A DNA stretch of 43,089 nucleotides from CAYLSV01 sp964386435 (GTDB lineage Bacteria > Planctomycetota > Phycisphaerae > Tepidisphaerales > Tepidisphaeraceae), in the NCBI GenBank assembly GCA_964386435.1, contig CAYLSV010000026.1, positions 1 through 43,089 on the forward strand, in the 5' to 3' direction. Position numbers and translations under genes: made by a program. The notes under the pieces were generated by a model that had not been told where the DNA came from, did not search any database, and saw only the letters and a list, made by a program, of their open reading frames with translations. Position 1 is the first letter of the stretch, and each line of letters begins with the position of its first letter. This document shows positions 15,300-23,867 of the stretch, one piece after another.

Positions 15300-16823
15300 A
15301 TGGCGACCCATGCACCCAAGGCACACCACGCCCCGGACGATCTGACGCCGGGCAAATCGTCCAGCGTCCCCGGCGAACTCGGCACCAACCGGCCCGCGCG
15401 CGGCGGCTCGTCGAACGACGCGAGCAAGTGGCTGGGCAAGCGGATGGGCAAGTTTCGGCTTGTGGCGCTGCTGGGCCGCGGGTCGTGGGGCAAGGTCTTC
15501 GAGGCCGAGGACACCACGCTGCGGCGGCGGGTCGCGCTCAAGCTGCTGCCCGCCCCCACCGCCGAGCAGGCCGAGGGCGGCATCGAACGCCTCGCCAGCG
15601 AAGCCCGCGCGGCCGCGGCGCTGGACCACGCCCACGTCGTGCAGGTTTACGAGGCCGGGCGGCACAAGAAGCTGTTTTACATCGCCATGGAGCTCGCCGA
15701 AGGCGGGAGCATTGCCGATTTGCTCAGTGCCGGGCCGCTGGAGCCGCACCGGGCGGCATCGCTTTGCGCCGAGGCGGCGGCGGCGCTGGGGGCGGCGCAC
15801 GAGGTGGGCATCATCCACCGCGACGTGAAGCCGGCGAACCTGATGCTCACCCGCGCGGGCCGGTGCAAAGTCGCCGACTTCGGTTTGGCAGCGGGCGGGT
15901 CGGCGAGTGACCCGCTGCACGCCAGCCGGGCCGCGGGCACGCCGCACTACATCGCCCCGGAAATCGTCCGCGGTGCCACGGCCGACGCCCGCAGCGACGT
16001 CTACTCGCTGGGGGCCACGCTCTACCACATGCTCGCCGGCCGCCGGCCGTTCCAGGACGCGGCGCTGGGCAGCAGCGCCAGCCAATCGCTGCGGTCGCGC
16101 ATTATGCAGGCCCAGATCGAACGGGAGATGCCCGACGTCCGCCTCGCCGCCCCCGGCACGCCCGAGGGCCTCGTCGAGATCATCCGCCGGGCGACGCTCA
16201 AGAACCCCGCCGACCGCTACCCCGACGCGCGGGCAATGGAAAAAGCCCTGCGCCACTTCACCATCCCCGGCGGCACCTCCCCGACCCGCGTCGAGCCGAC
16301 GAAAACCACCGAGGGCCCGCTCAAGAGCCCGCTGGTCATCGGCGGCGCGATTGCCGCGGCCGTGGCCGTTTTTATCATCGGCGGCCTCCTCGTGACGCGC
16401 AGCAGCGAGATCGACGCCCCGCCGCACGTGGCCCCGCCCGCCCTCGCCGCCGTCGAGCCGGAGCCGACGGTCGAGGCGTCGCCAGCCGTCGCCCCCGAGG
16501 AGCCGCAGGTGATGGTCGACCACACCTTCACGCTCGACACCGACGGCTGGCTGGAGCAGCCCCGCACCGTCCACGTCGCCGGCGACTTCAACGGCTGGTC
16601 CGCCACCGCCACCCCATTGACCGACCCCGACGGCGACCGCACCTGGCAAACCGACCTCCGCCTCGCCGAAGGCAAACACCTCTACAAGTTCGTCATCAAC
16701 GGCGGCCAGCGCTGGATCCCCGACCCCGCCGCCGACCAGACGCTGGAAGAAAACGACAACATGAACGGCCGCAACAGCGGCGTGATCCTGCGCCGGGAGC
16801 AGGGCTCGCCCCAGAAGCCGTAA
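15300..16823 (+). CDS. Membrane Ser/Thr protein kinase with extracytoplasmic CBM48/AMPK-type glycogen-binding domain
   Basis: A Hanks-type kinase with a rare sensor. After a polar start, the kinase domain spans about 53-320: glycine loop LLGRGSWGKVFEAED, ATP-binding Lys 81 in VALKLL, HRDVKPANLM with catalytic Asp 175, DFG at 193-195, GTPHYIAPE and SDVYSLGATLYHMLAGRRPF. One transmembrane helix lies at about 344-366. An Ala/Pro/Glu-rich stalk leads to a domain at about 420-496, TVHVAGDFNGWSATATPL ... EGKHLYKFVINGGQRWIPD, which is the CBM48/AMPK beta glycogen-binding fold. It should face outside the cytoplasm and sense polyglucose (inference). The ATG at 15300 has GGAGG eight bases upstream. The frame is open further upstream, but that part overlaps the tRNA. 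Confidence 0.92.
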   Translation: MATHAPKAHHAPDDLTPGKSSSVPGELGTNRPARGGSSNDASKWLGKRMGKFRLVALLGRGSWGKVFEAEDTTLRRRVALKLLPAPTAEQAEGGIERLASEARAAAALDHAHVVQVYEAGRHKKLFYIAMELAEGGSIADLLSAGPLEPHRAASLCAEAAAALGAAHEVGIIHRDVKPANLMLTRAGRCKVADFGLAAGGSASDPLHASRAAGTPHYIAPEIVRGATADARSDVYSLGATLYHMLAGRRPFQDAALGSSASQSLRSRIMQAQIEREMPDVRLAAPGTPEGLVEIIRRATLKNPADRYPDARAMEKALRHFTIPGGTSPTRVEPTKTTEGPLKSPLVIGGAIAAAVAVFIIGGLLVTRSSEIDAPPHVAPPALAAVEPEPTVEASPAVAPEEPQVMVDHTFTLDTDGWLEQPRTVHVAGDFNGWSATATPLTDPDGDRTWQTDLRLAEGKHLYKFVINGGQRWIPDPAADQTLEENDNMNGRNSGVILRREQGSPQKP

Positions 16824-16838
16824 GTTCGGCGGGACCAT

Positions 16839-17246
16839 TCAGCGGGACGAGGCGGCGTCGATGAGCTCCGCCCGTTGGAGTTTCTCGACGAGCCGCGCCT
16901 CCAGTGCCGGCGTGAGGTCGGCCGTGGAAATCATGTACGACACGGTGAACAACTCCTCCCGCGTCGGCGGCCTGACGAGGCGGACGATCATCGAGGTCGG
17001 CACATCGACATTATCGGTGAGGTTGATCCGAAGCACCGCCTGGTCGGTCGAAACGGAAATTAATCGGCCCGCCCCCAACCGTTCGGCCTCGGCGGCTTGC
17101 GGATCATCAAGCCGAAGCGACAGGGACTCGTACACCGAAGGCTCAACGCCTTGGCCCGTGAAGATCATCCGCGGCTTGGAAGCCGAGGCGGTCCCTTGCT
17201 CGACCGGCACGTACATCCGCTCCACGCCCCGCGTCCCGTCGATCAT
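16839..17246 (-). CDS. Unknown protein overlapping a lipoprotein ORF
   Basis: The 135-residue product (MIDGTRGVERMYVPVEQ ... MISTADLTPALEARLVEKLQRAELIDAASSR) has alternating beta-type sequence and a C-terminal helix, with no signal peptide of its own. Its ATG overlaps the stop of the upstream 61-residue lipoprotein ORF (ATGA). Joined in one frame, the two would make a lipoprotein of about 196 residues. So this is either a coupled second gene or the larger part of one gene broken by a one-base shift near 17245. A GGGGAG stands right against the ATG, too close for an ideal ribosome-binding site. The function is not recognised. Confidence 0.65.
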   Translation of the reverse strand: MIDGTRGVERMYVPVEQGTASASKPRMIFTGQGVEPSVYESLSLRLDDPQAAEAERLGAGRLISVSTDQAVLRINLTDNVDVPTSMIVRLVRPPTREELFTVSYMISTADLTPALEARLVEKLQRAELIDAASSR

Positions 17247-17428
17247 CTCCCCGCCCGCGTGTCGAGCAGCGTCACCCGCCCGAAGGCCGGCTCCAGCACC
17301 CAAACCTCCGCTGCAAACGCCTCCGGCTCCGCCTCGGCGGTGGCCTTGCCCGAGGCACATCCGCCGGACATCAGCAGGATCACTAAGCACACCCACAGGC
17401 CACACAGGGTCATCGAACGGCACGTCAT
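17243..17428 (-). CDS. Short lipoprotein, possibly the N-terminal part of a frameshifted gene
   Basis: The 61-residue ORF starts MTCRSMTLCGLWVCLVILLMSGGCASG, a lipoprotein signal peptide with lipobox LMSGGC, so the mature part is attached to lipid at Cys 24. The following EVWVLEPAFGRVTLLDTRAGR ends abruptly. Its TGA overlaps the ATG of the next ORF (ATGA). The beta-strand style continues in that ORF. See the frameshift finding. Confidence 0.65.
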   Translation of the reverse strand: MTCRSMTLCGLWVCLVILLMSGGCASGKATAEAEPEAFAAEVWVLEPAFGRVTLLDTRAGR

Positions 17429-17509
17429 GGGCGGATGCTACCGGGCTTGCGGGCAACTCGCGAACGAACCACCCGCTCATGAGCCTCAGGCCGTTGATAC
17501 CATCGTCGC

Positions 17510-18859
17510 ATGGACTTGTTCGCCGAAGGCCGGGAGCGGAATTTGCGGCGGGCTGAGCCGTTGGCGGCGCGGATGCGGCCGCGGGCGCTCGACGAGGTGG
17601 TGGGGCAGCGGCACTTTCTGGGGCCGGGGAAGTTGTTGCGGCGGATGATCGACGCCGACCGGCTGGGGAGCATGGTGTTCTACGGGCCGCCGGGGACGGG
17701 GAAGACGACGCTGGCAGAGGTGATCGCCCGGCACACGAACAGCCGCTTCGCTCAACTCAACGCCGCCGGGGCGGGGGTGAAGGAGGTGCGGGCCGTGCTC
17801 GAGTCGGCCCGCGAGCAGATCGGCCACGGCGGGCCGCGGACGCTGTTGTTTCTCGACGAGCTGCACCGCTTCAACAAGGCCCAGCAGGACATTCTGCTCG
17901 GCGACGTGGAGGCCGGCGTCATCCTGCTGATCGGGGCGACGACCGAGAACCCGTTCTTCGCGATCAACTCGGCCCTGATCAGCCGCAGCCAAATTTTCCA
18001 GTTCGCGCCGCTGGAGACAAGCGAGGTCCGCGACCTGTTGGACCGGGCGATCGCCGACCGCGAGCGGGGCTACGGCAGGCTTGAGCTGACGGTGGACGCG
18101 GACGCGTTGGACGTGCTGGCGGAACTCGCCGACGGCGACGCCCGGCGGGCATTGACGGGGCTGGAGATCGCCGTGCTCTCGCAGATTGCCGCGGGCACGG
18201 ACGCCGACGCGGATGAGCTGGAGGCGGCCGCCGGGGGCGAGCGGGAGGCCGGGCCGGTGCGGGTGACGAAGGATGTGGTCGAGCAGAGTCTGCAGCGCAA
18301 GGCCATCGTTTACGACAAGCTCGGCGACGCCCACTACGACGCGGCCAGCGCGTTCATCAAGAGCATGCGCGGCGGCGACCCGGACGCGGCGATCTATTGG
18401 CTGGCGATGATGCTCGAGGCCGGCGAGGACCCGCGGTTCATCGCCCGTCGACTCGCGATCTTCGCGAGCGAGGACGTGGGGCTGGCCGACCCGACGGCGA
18501 TCACCGTCGCCGCCTCTGCGTTCGAGCTGGTGACCCGCGTCGGGCTGCCGGAGTGCCGGTTGACCCTCGCACACGCCACGCTGCACATGGCGGCCGCCCC
18601 CAAGAGCCGCAGCGCGACCGACGCACTTAGCCGAGCCTCGGCCGACGTCCGCGAAGCCCGCACGGTTCCGGTGCCGAAGCACCTCAAGGACAGCCACTAC
18701 AGCGGCGCCGCCCTGCTCGGCCACGGCCGCGCCGCCAAGCCCGCCGATGACGAACCCGACTACTTCGGCGTCGAGGCGACCTACTACCAGCCGACCGACC
18801 GCGGCCACGAGGCCGAGATCGCCCGCCGCCGGGCGCCGGCGGAGGAAAGCGGATCATGA
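17510..18859 (+). CDS. rarA: Replication-associated recombination protein RarA (MgsA) AAA+ ATPase
   Basis: RarA is a tetrameric AAA+ ATPase that acts at stalled replication forks and is related to clamp-loader subunits. The 449-residue product has the N-terminal RPRALDEVVGQRHFLGPG motif, Walker A GPPGTGKTT (59-67), Walker B LLFLDELHRFNK (Asp 116, Glu 117), sensor 1 GATTENPFFAINSALISRS, and sensor 2 region DGDARRALTGLE. The C-terminal tetramerisation domain is marked by KDVVEQSLQRKAIVYDKLGDAHYD, FIKSMRGGDPDAAIYWLA and PKHLKDSHY. The length is normal. It is transcribed divergently from the lipoprotein ORFs, with 81 bases between them. Confidence 0.95.
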   Translation: MDLFAEGRERNLRRAEPLAARMRPRALDEVVGQRHFLGPGKLLRRMIDADRLGSMVFYGPPGTGKTTLAEVIARHTNSRFAQLNAAGAGVKEVRAVLESAREQIGHGGPRTLLFLDELHRFNKAQQDILLGDVEAGVILLIGATTENPFFAINSALISRSQIFQFAPLETSEVRDLLDRAIADRERGYGRLELTVDADALDVLAELADGDARRALTGLEIAVLSQIAAGTDADADELEAAAGGEREAGPVRVTKDVVEQSLQRKAIVYDKLGDAHYDAASAFIKSMRGGDPDAAIYWLAMMLEAGEDPRFIARRLAIFASEDVGLADPTAITVAASAFELVTRVGLPECRLTLAHATLHMAAAPKSRSATDALSRASADVREARTVPVPKHLKDSHYSGAALLGHGRAAKPADDEPDYFGVEATYYQPTDRGHEAEIARRRAPAEESGS

Positions 18860-18884
18860 TCCAGACTCGCGCCTCGCGAGATGA

Positions 18885-18912
18885 GTAGCCGAGGGGCCTG
18901 CCCCGCGGCTAC
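18885..18912. repeat. Family A variant palindrome between convergent genes
   Basis: GTAGCCGAGGGGC and GCCCCGCGGCTAC form an inverted repeat of about 13 bp around two bases, between the convergent rarA and Uma2 genes. It could serve as a two-way terminator, although no T-run is present. Confidence 0.65.
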
Positions 18913-18977
18913 CTTCGGGATCGACGGCGTTGGCGTCGCTTGCACAACAAGCACCACTCGCGGTCAGCGTGCGCCGC

Positions 18978-19607
18978 CTACGCCAGCGTCTGTTGCCAGT
19001 GTTGGAGCACCTCGTGCTGCGGCAGCCGGCGGCTCAGGCGGACGTGCTCGGCGAGGCGATCCACCGGCAAGTGCGGCAGCACGCGGCTGCTGACCACGGT
19101 GCGGTAGGCGTCGCCGGCGAGCTCGCGGATCGTGAGGTCGCCCCGCTCCCACCGCCACAGCTCGCGGACGCCGAGCGCGGCGTACACCGGCTCCTTGCTG
19201 ACGCTGTGGCTGGTGAGGTCGATTTCGACGATAAGGTCCGGCGGGCGGTGGATCTTGGCATCCCAGACACCCGCATCAGTGGGTGGGTCCACCTCCTCGT
19301 CGTCAGCTTCGAGGAAGTAGGCTTCGTCTGCTTCGCAACCTCGATTGGCCGCCTCCGACGCCAGCGTGGGGCTGCCCGCACCACGGAGGGGGACGTTCTT
19401 CAAAAACGCGTACAACTCCACGAGGCGGGCGATGAGCTTCTTGTCATTATCGTGCTGAATGGAGACGGGTGAGGCCATGATCTCCATCCGTTCGCCGTCA
19501 AAGATGACCTGACGACCTTCATCAACCTCTTCGCGCGTCGTCCAATAGAAGTCCCAGGTCACGCCGGTGAACACCGCACTGTGGTTCTGCTCGAGCGTTG
19601 CGGGCAT
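18978..19607 (-). CDS. Uma2-family putative endonuclease
   Basis: The 209-residue protein belongs to the Uma2 (DUF820) group, PD-(D/E)XK-fold proteins widespread in cyanobacteria and Planctomycetes. Motifs are FDGERMEIMASPVSIQHDNDKKLIARLV, RPPDLIVEIDLTSHSVSKEPVYAALGVRELWRWE and a short strand-rich C-terminus with LTIRELAGDAYR. The Asp in PDLIVEI and the following charged residue are the probable catalytic pair. The ATG at 19607 gives the family length. It follows mqnC by 31 bases in the same direction. Uma2 proteins are often associated with mobile DNA, but their physiological role is not settled. Confidence 0.85.
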   Translation of the reverse strand: MPATLEQNHSAVFTGVTWDFYWTTREEVDEGRQVIFDGERMEIMASPVSIQHDNDKKLIARLVELYAFLKNVPLRGAGSPTLASEAANRGCEADEAYFLEADDEEVDPPTDAGVWDAKIHRPPDLIVEIDLTSHSVSKEPVYAALGVRELWRWERGDLTIRELAGDAYRTVVSSRVLPHLPVDRLAEHVRLSRRLPQHEVLQHWQQTLA

Positions 19608-19638
19608 GAGCTGATGATAGAGAAATCCCGCGGCGGTG

Positions 19639-21174
19639 TCACCGGTCGCCGCCGAGGACGTGGAGTTGGAATTTGGTGCCGCGGTCGGTGCCGTCGTTGG
19701 GGCCGGTGATGGGCTGGGCAACGTCGTCGAGGCCGGGGGCGCTGCCGATCCAGGTTTTGTCGGACAACCGGCCGACCTGGCGGACCGGCGGCTCGGCGAG
19801 GGGTTGCAGGTCCGGGGCGTCCTCGCCGTCCCAGCGGCGGAGCACGTGGTAGTACTGGTCGCGCTGGGCCGGCACCCAGCCGGCGTCGCGGATCAGCCGG
19901 CACAGCTCGCGGACGCCCAAATCGTACGTCGTGCCGGCGGCAGAGACGACGTTCTCCTCCATCATCGCCCCGCCCATGTCGTTGGCCCCGAAAAAGAGCG
20001 CCAACTGGCCGATCTTCGGCCCCATCGTCACCCAGCTGCTCTGCAAGCTCGGCACGTTGTCGAAGAACAACCGGGCGATCGCCAGCGTCCGCAAGTACTC
20101 GTGGCTGCCGGCCATGCGCACGACCCGACCCTTGGCCACGTCCGGGTGCTCCAGGCTGTCGAAGTCGCCGTGAACCGCCGGGTCGTACTCCTTGGCCCGC
20201 CCCAGCGGCACGTTCTCCCGCTGGAACGGCCAATGGATGAAGGCCTCGAACGAGCCTGCGGCCGGAAGGGACGGAGGGACGTAGGCACTGAGGGACAAAG
20301 GGTCCAAGCCGGCCGGCGGCGACTTCGTGAACGTGCCCGGATACACCGCTTCCACCCGCTGCACCAGCTGCCCGATCTCCGTTGCCTTGGTCCCTTTGTC
20401 CCCTGGTCCCTCAGTCCCTTTGGCATCCAGCGCCAACGCATACGCCTGCATGTCCCGCAGCACGCCCATGTGGGCGAACCGCTCGGGCACGGTTTCGATG
20501 TGGCCCATCATCATCGTGCCGCTGGTGTTCATGCCCTCTTCGTGGGCCAGCCGCATGATCCGCAGCCAGTCGGCCCCGCTGGCCTTGATGTGGCCGATCT
20601 TGTCGCGGACGCGGCTGGGGAAGATTTCCCCGCCGCCGCCGGGGATCGTCATGAGGCCAGCCGCCTTGAACCGGCGGATGATGTCCCGCGCATCCATGTC
20701 CCAGAACCGCTCAAACTCCACGAACTCCGGCGGGCTGAAGGCGTGGATGTGGATCGTCGGGTACTTGTCGCGGATGAACGCGAGCAAGTCCAGGTAATAG
20801 CTCATCGGCAGGCGGTCGTTCATGCCGCCCTGCATCAGAATCTGCGTGCCGCCGATGGCGATCAGCTCCTCGATCTTCTGGCCGATCTGCTGGTGGTTGA
20901 GGGTGTAGCTGTCGGCGTCGTCGTGGTCGCGGCGGAAGCCGCAGAACGTGCACTTGCTGGTGCAAACATTCGTGTAGTTGATGTTGCGGTCGACGATGTA
21001 CGTGCGGTAATCCTCCGGGTGCCGCCGCATCGTCACGGCATGTGCCCACGCCCCAAGCTGCCGCAGATCGGCCTCGCGGTACAACTCCAGCGCCTGGGCC
21101 TCGGTGAGCCGAAGCTCTCCGGCGACCACGGCCTCCACATCGAACGTCGGGCGATAACCTTCCATCTGAACCAT
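19639..21174 (-). CDS. mqnC: Cyclic dehypoxanthinyl futalosine synthase (radical SAM), with a large internal insertion
   Basis: MqnC is the radical SAM enzyme of the futalosine route to menaquinone. The iron-sulfur motif is CTSKCTFC (Cys 71, 75, 78), preceded by RNINYTNV. MqnC-type motifs follow: GGTQILMQGG, IHIHAFSPPE, GLMTIPGGGGEI, SGTMMMGHIETVPERFAHMG and FEAFIHWPFQRENVPL. The product is 511 residues, well above the usual 350-400. About 64 residues (244-307, AYALALDAKGTEGPGDKG ... VPPSLPAA) interrupt the short LRDMQ-to-FIHWPFQ link of the family and coincide with a low-complexity inverted repeat. The C-terminus is also extended. The ATG at 21174 is chosen; another lies three codons on. Other mqn genes are not in the window. 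Confidence 0.85.
   Translation of the reverse strand: MVQMEGYRPTFDVEAVVAGELRLTEAQALELYREADLRQLGAWAHAVTMRRHPEDYRTYIVDRNINYTNVCTSKCTFCGFRRDHDDADSYTLNHQQIGQKIEELIAIGGTQILMQGGMNDRLPMSYYLDLLAFIRDKYPTIHIHAFSPPEFVEFERFWDMDARDIIRRFKAAGLMTIPGGGGEIFPSRVRDKIGHIKASGADWLRIMRLAHEEGMNTSGTMMMGHIETVPERFAHMGVLRDMQAYALALDAKGTEGPGDKGTKATEIGQLVQRVEAVYPGTFTKSPPAGLDPLSLSAYVPPSLPAAGSFEAFIHWPFQRENVPLGRAKEYDPAVHGDFDSLEHPDVAKGRVVRMAGSHEYLRTLAIARLFFDNVPSLQSSWVTMGPKIGQLALFFGANDMGGAMMEENVVSAAGTTYDLGVRELCRLIRDAGWVPAQRDQYYHVLRRWDGEDAPDLQPLAEPPVRQVGRLSDKTWIGSAPGLDDVAQPITGPNDGTDRGTKFQLHVLGGDR
20264..20424. repeat. Family D low-complexity inverted repeat inside mqnC
   Basis: Arms 20264-20310 (GGGACGGAGGGACG, GAGGGACAAAGGG) and 20384-20424 (TCCCTTTGTCCCCTGG, CCCTCAGTCCC) are reverse complements in type and flank about 73 bases. 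The whole element is inside the coding sequence and keeps the frame open. Confidence 0.8.
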
Positions 21175-21229
21175 AATAGTTTCACGCCCGCCTGAAGGTT
21201 CACGTTTCATGCGCATTGAAACGCGGACG

Positions 21230-22990
21230 TCACGCCAGCAGGTCGCCGGCCGGGTCGTAGTCGCCGACCTCGCCGGACCGCTGTTCGTCGCCGACAAACA
21301 GGTCTCGGCCGCCGCCGCCGCCAAGGTTGTCGGGGGACGCGCCGCCGTTGATCGAGTCGGTGCCGGCGTCGCCACGCAGGGAGTCGACGCCGCGGCCACC
21401 GACCAGAACGTCGTTGCCGGCGAAGCCGAGGAGCGTGTCGTCGCCCGGGCCGCCGTAAAGGCGGTCGGGGCCGGCGGAGCCGCGAAGGCTGTCGTTGCCG
21501 GGGCCGCCGTCGAACCACGCCGCCCCGCCGGGCAGCGCCGCGTTGCTGCCGATCCGGTCGTCGCCCGATCCGCCGAAGACGCTCACGTTTGCCGGGCTCA
21601 CGGCTGTCTCCACGACGTCGTCGCCGTCGCCGAGTTCGAGGACCACCGGCACGGTGGCCGTCACATCGTAATCGAGCCGATCGTCGCCCACGCCCAGATC
21701 GATGTGCACCTCGTCGAACGTCGTGGCCGCGACGTCGGCGAAGAAGTCGCTGGCATCGTTGTTGTCGCCCAGGTTCTCCCACGCCGCGATCTTCGCCCCG
21801 GCGGCATCGACCGCCAGCCGCACGTACTCCGGCTCGCCGCCGTCGTGGACGTCGAACCGCAGCACCCGGTCGTCGAGCCAGAGGTCGAGGTTCACGCGGT
21901 CGCCGCCGGCGCGGTCGAAGTCCTGCACGTTCCCAAAGCGTGGCCGCACGTCGCGGAAGTTGAACAAATCCGCCCCAGGCCCGCCGACGATCTCGTCGGC
22001 CAAGCCGTCGCGGCTGGCCCCGCGGAGCGTGTCGTCGCCGACGCCGCCGAGCAGGGTGGCGGGTTGGTCGACGTCGAAGTTGCGCAGGTCATCGCCGCCC
22101 GCGCCGCCATCGAGCAGGCCGGAGCCGACGAGTTGATCATCGCCCGAGCCGCCGTAGATGCTGGCGCGGCCACCGGTGCGGGCGTCGTCGTTGCCGTGCC
22201 CGCCGATCAGCAGGTCGCCGCCGCGGAGCAGGTCGTCACCGGCATTGCCGACGAGCGTGTCGCCGAAGGAGTTGCCGGCGTTAAACAGAACGTCGCGGAT
22301 CGAGTCGAGCCGGGCCCCGCCGCTGAAGAGTTGGTCGTCGCCCTCGCCGCCGGCCAGCACGTCGGCCTCGCCGCCACCGGCCAGCGTGTCGTCCGAGCCG
22401 CCGCCGAACACCAGGTCGCGGCCGGCGGCGGCGAAGATTGGATTCGCCTCGTACACCAATGCCACGCCGCCCGACATCAGGTCGCTCCCCGAGCCGCCGG
22501 CGATGGTGTCGTTGCCCAAGCCGCCCAACAGCGAGTCGTCGCCGCCGTCGCCCACGAGCAGGTCGCCGGCGGTCGAGCCGGACACGTTGTCGTCGCCCGC
22601 CCCGCCGTAGACCGTTGCCCGGTGGTCGCTCCTTGCGAGATCGGCCCGATCGTCGCCACTTTCGAGGAACAAGCGAGACGGGCCGACACCGTTCAGCGAG
22701 ATTGCATCATCCCCCGCCCCGCCGTAAACGGTGGTCGGCAGGTTGTCGGCCAAGGTGCTGCGGAGCGTCAACGTGTCGTCGCCGTCGCCCAGAAACGCCC
22801 GCACCGTCTCGACGCCCTCCAGCGGCAGCGACCGGCCCACGCCATTCTCCACCACGTCGATCCCGCCCGGCCGAAATTCGAGGCTGATGACGTCGGCGGC
22901 GTCGGTGCCGACGATTCGCAGCACCGTCCCCTCCACGGCGACGGCGAGCAGGCGGCGTGCTTCGAGACGTTCGGCAGTGGTGTTCGACAT
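21230..22990 (-). CDS. Large calcium-binding (RTX/hemolysin-type) repeat protein with planctomycete N-terminal motif
   Basis: The 586-residue acidic protein consists mostly of glycine-aspartate nonapeptide repeats (YGGAGDDAI, GGLGNDTIAGGSGSD, GGPGDDTLLGFAGND and many more). These fold as calcium-bound parallel beta-rolls and occur in secreted or surface proteins. The start MSNTTAERLEARRLLAVAVEG matches the LEPR-XLL type motif found at the N-terminus of many planctomycete exported proteins. The repeats form two blocks (about 60-320 and 455-565) around a less regular middle (about 330-450, NVQDFDRAGGDRVNLDLWL ... YVRLAVDAAG). No catalytic domain is visible, so a structural or adhesive role is likely. 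Start ATG at 22990. Confidence 0.88.
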   Translation of the reverse strand: MSNTTAERLEARRLLAVAVEGTVLRIVGTDAADVISLEFRPGGIDVVENGVGRSLPLEGVETVRAFLGDGDDTLTLRSTLADNLPTTVYGGAGDDAISLNGVGPSRLFLESGDDRADLARSDHRATVYGGAGDDNVSGSTAGDLLVGDGGDDSLLGGLGNDTIAGGSGSDLMSGGVALVYEANPIFAAAGRDLVFGGGSDDTLAGGGEADVLAGGEGDDQLFSGGARLDSIRDVLFNAGNSFGDTLVGNAGDDLLRGGDLLIGGHGNDDARTGGRASIYGGSGDDQLVGSGLLDGGAGGDDLRNFDVDQPATLLGGVGDDTLRGASRDGLADEIVGGPGADLFNFRDVRPRFGNVQDFDRAGGDRVNLDLWLDDRVLRFDVHDGGEPEYVRLAVDAAGAKIAAWENLGDNNDASDFFADVAATTFDEVHIDLGVGDDRLDYDVTATVPVVLELGDGDDVVETAVSPANVSVFGGSGDDRIGSNAALPGGAAWFDGGPGNDSLRGSAGPDRLYGGPGDDTLLGFAGNDVLVGGRGVDSLRGDAGTDSINGGASPDNLGGGGGRDLFVGDEQRSGEVGDYDPAGDLLA

Positions 22991-23076
22991 GGCTCAACCA
23001 TCGGACGCCGCCCACGCCGAGAATGCGACAAAGTTCACACGCCGCGTGGCACCGAACTTGCACCTAACCGGTTGCC

Positions 23077-23493
23077 ATGAGCAAAAAGACCGACAAGACG
23101 AAGAAACTCGAGAAGAACCCGATGATGGACCATTTGCTGTCAGCCCTCGACGACGGCAAAGACATTGGTCACTACGGCCGGCTGACGTTCGCGATCGTGG
23201 GCCGGCACTTTATGGAGCCGGACGATCTGGCGTCGACGCTGGCCGACGACAAGGACTGCAGCGAGAGCGAGGCCAAAGCGCTGGTGCACCAGGTGATGGC
23301 CGCCGATTACTCGCCGCCGGGGCCGAGCAAGATCCGCAAGTGGCAAAGCGAGCAGGACTTCCCGCTGGTCCCCGAGGGCAGCGACATCACCGACGACGCC
23401 AACGTGTACCAGGACCTGACGTTCCCCGACGAGGTCTACGACAAGATCAGCGCCTACCACGAAGAAAAAGCCGAGGCCCAAGGCGTGGGGTAA
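23077..23493 (+). CDS. Conserved protein of unknown function
   Basis: The 138-residue soluble protein begins with a lysine-rich stretch (MSKKTDKTKKLEKNPMMDHLLSALDDG) and continues GHYGRLTFAIVGRHFM, then a helical segment with two acidic motifs (DDKDCSESEAKALVHQVMAADY). It ends SKIRKWQSEQDFPLVPEG and VYQDLTFPDEVYDKISAYHEEKAEAQGVG. The RLTFAIVGRHF and ADYSPP pieces suggest a real conserved family, but I do not recognise a function. It is divergent from the calcium-binding repeat gene with 86 bases between, which must hold both promoters. Confidence 0.78.
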   Translation: MSKKTDKTKKLEKNPMMDHLLSALDDGKDIGHYGRLTFAIVGRHFMEPDDLASTLADDKDCSESEAKALVHQVMAADYSPPGPSKIRKWQSEQDFPLVPEGSDITDDANVYQDLTFPDEVYDKISAYHEEKAEAQGVG

Positions 23494-23602
23494 CGGAGGG
23501 CGGGGCGACCGACTCGGTGCGCCGGATGGAGTGCCGGACCTGCGTGTTCGCTCTGCTCATCCCGCGGCTTTTCTGGAGGCATGGAACTGCGGGATGCTTT
23601 CA

Positions 23603-23681
23603 TTCGCGCCTCGTCGTCGCCGAGACCCCCTCCGCCGTGGTGACGGCGGAAGGGGGTTGCCAACGACGCCCGAAGCGCGAA
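23603..23681. repeat. Family B long-hairpin repeat
   Basis: Outer arms TTCGCGC/GCGCGAA (23603-23609, 23675-23681), then CGTCG/CGACG, then CCCCCTCCGCCGT/ACGGCGGAAGGGGG around a four-base loop make a hairpin of nearly 80 bases. It follows the conserved gene ending at 23493. Confidence 0.8.
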
Positions 23682-23720
23682 TCAGGGTCTGATACGCTCT
23701 TCGATTACAGCGGGCGTTTA

Positions 23721-23828
23721 GTAGCTGCGGATCCCTGATCCGCAGTGGCGGGTTTCGCGACCCTGCCCGAGTTGCGGCTGCACCAGACGACTCCACGTCG
23801 CCACTGCGGATCGGGCAACCGCAGCTAC
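23721..23828. repeat. Family A inverted pair (REPIN-like)
   Basis: Module 23721-23750 (GTAGCTGCGG, inner GATC stem, CGCAGTGGCG) and the inverted module 23799-23828 agree at 27 of 30 positions. Forty-eight bases separate them. Each module can fold alone and the two can pair with each other. Together with the family B element at 23603-23681, this pair fills much of the 374-base space before clpS. Confidence 0.88.
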
Positions 23829-23867
23829 AGGTCGCACGCGGCGGAGGTCCGACCGCGGGCGGGGGAG

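Noticed and set aside
21209..23080. Long plus-strand ORF of 623 residues rich in Val/Ala
   Set aside because: It is the complement of the glycine-aspartate repeat gene, and its repetitiveness is inherited from that gene.
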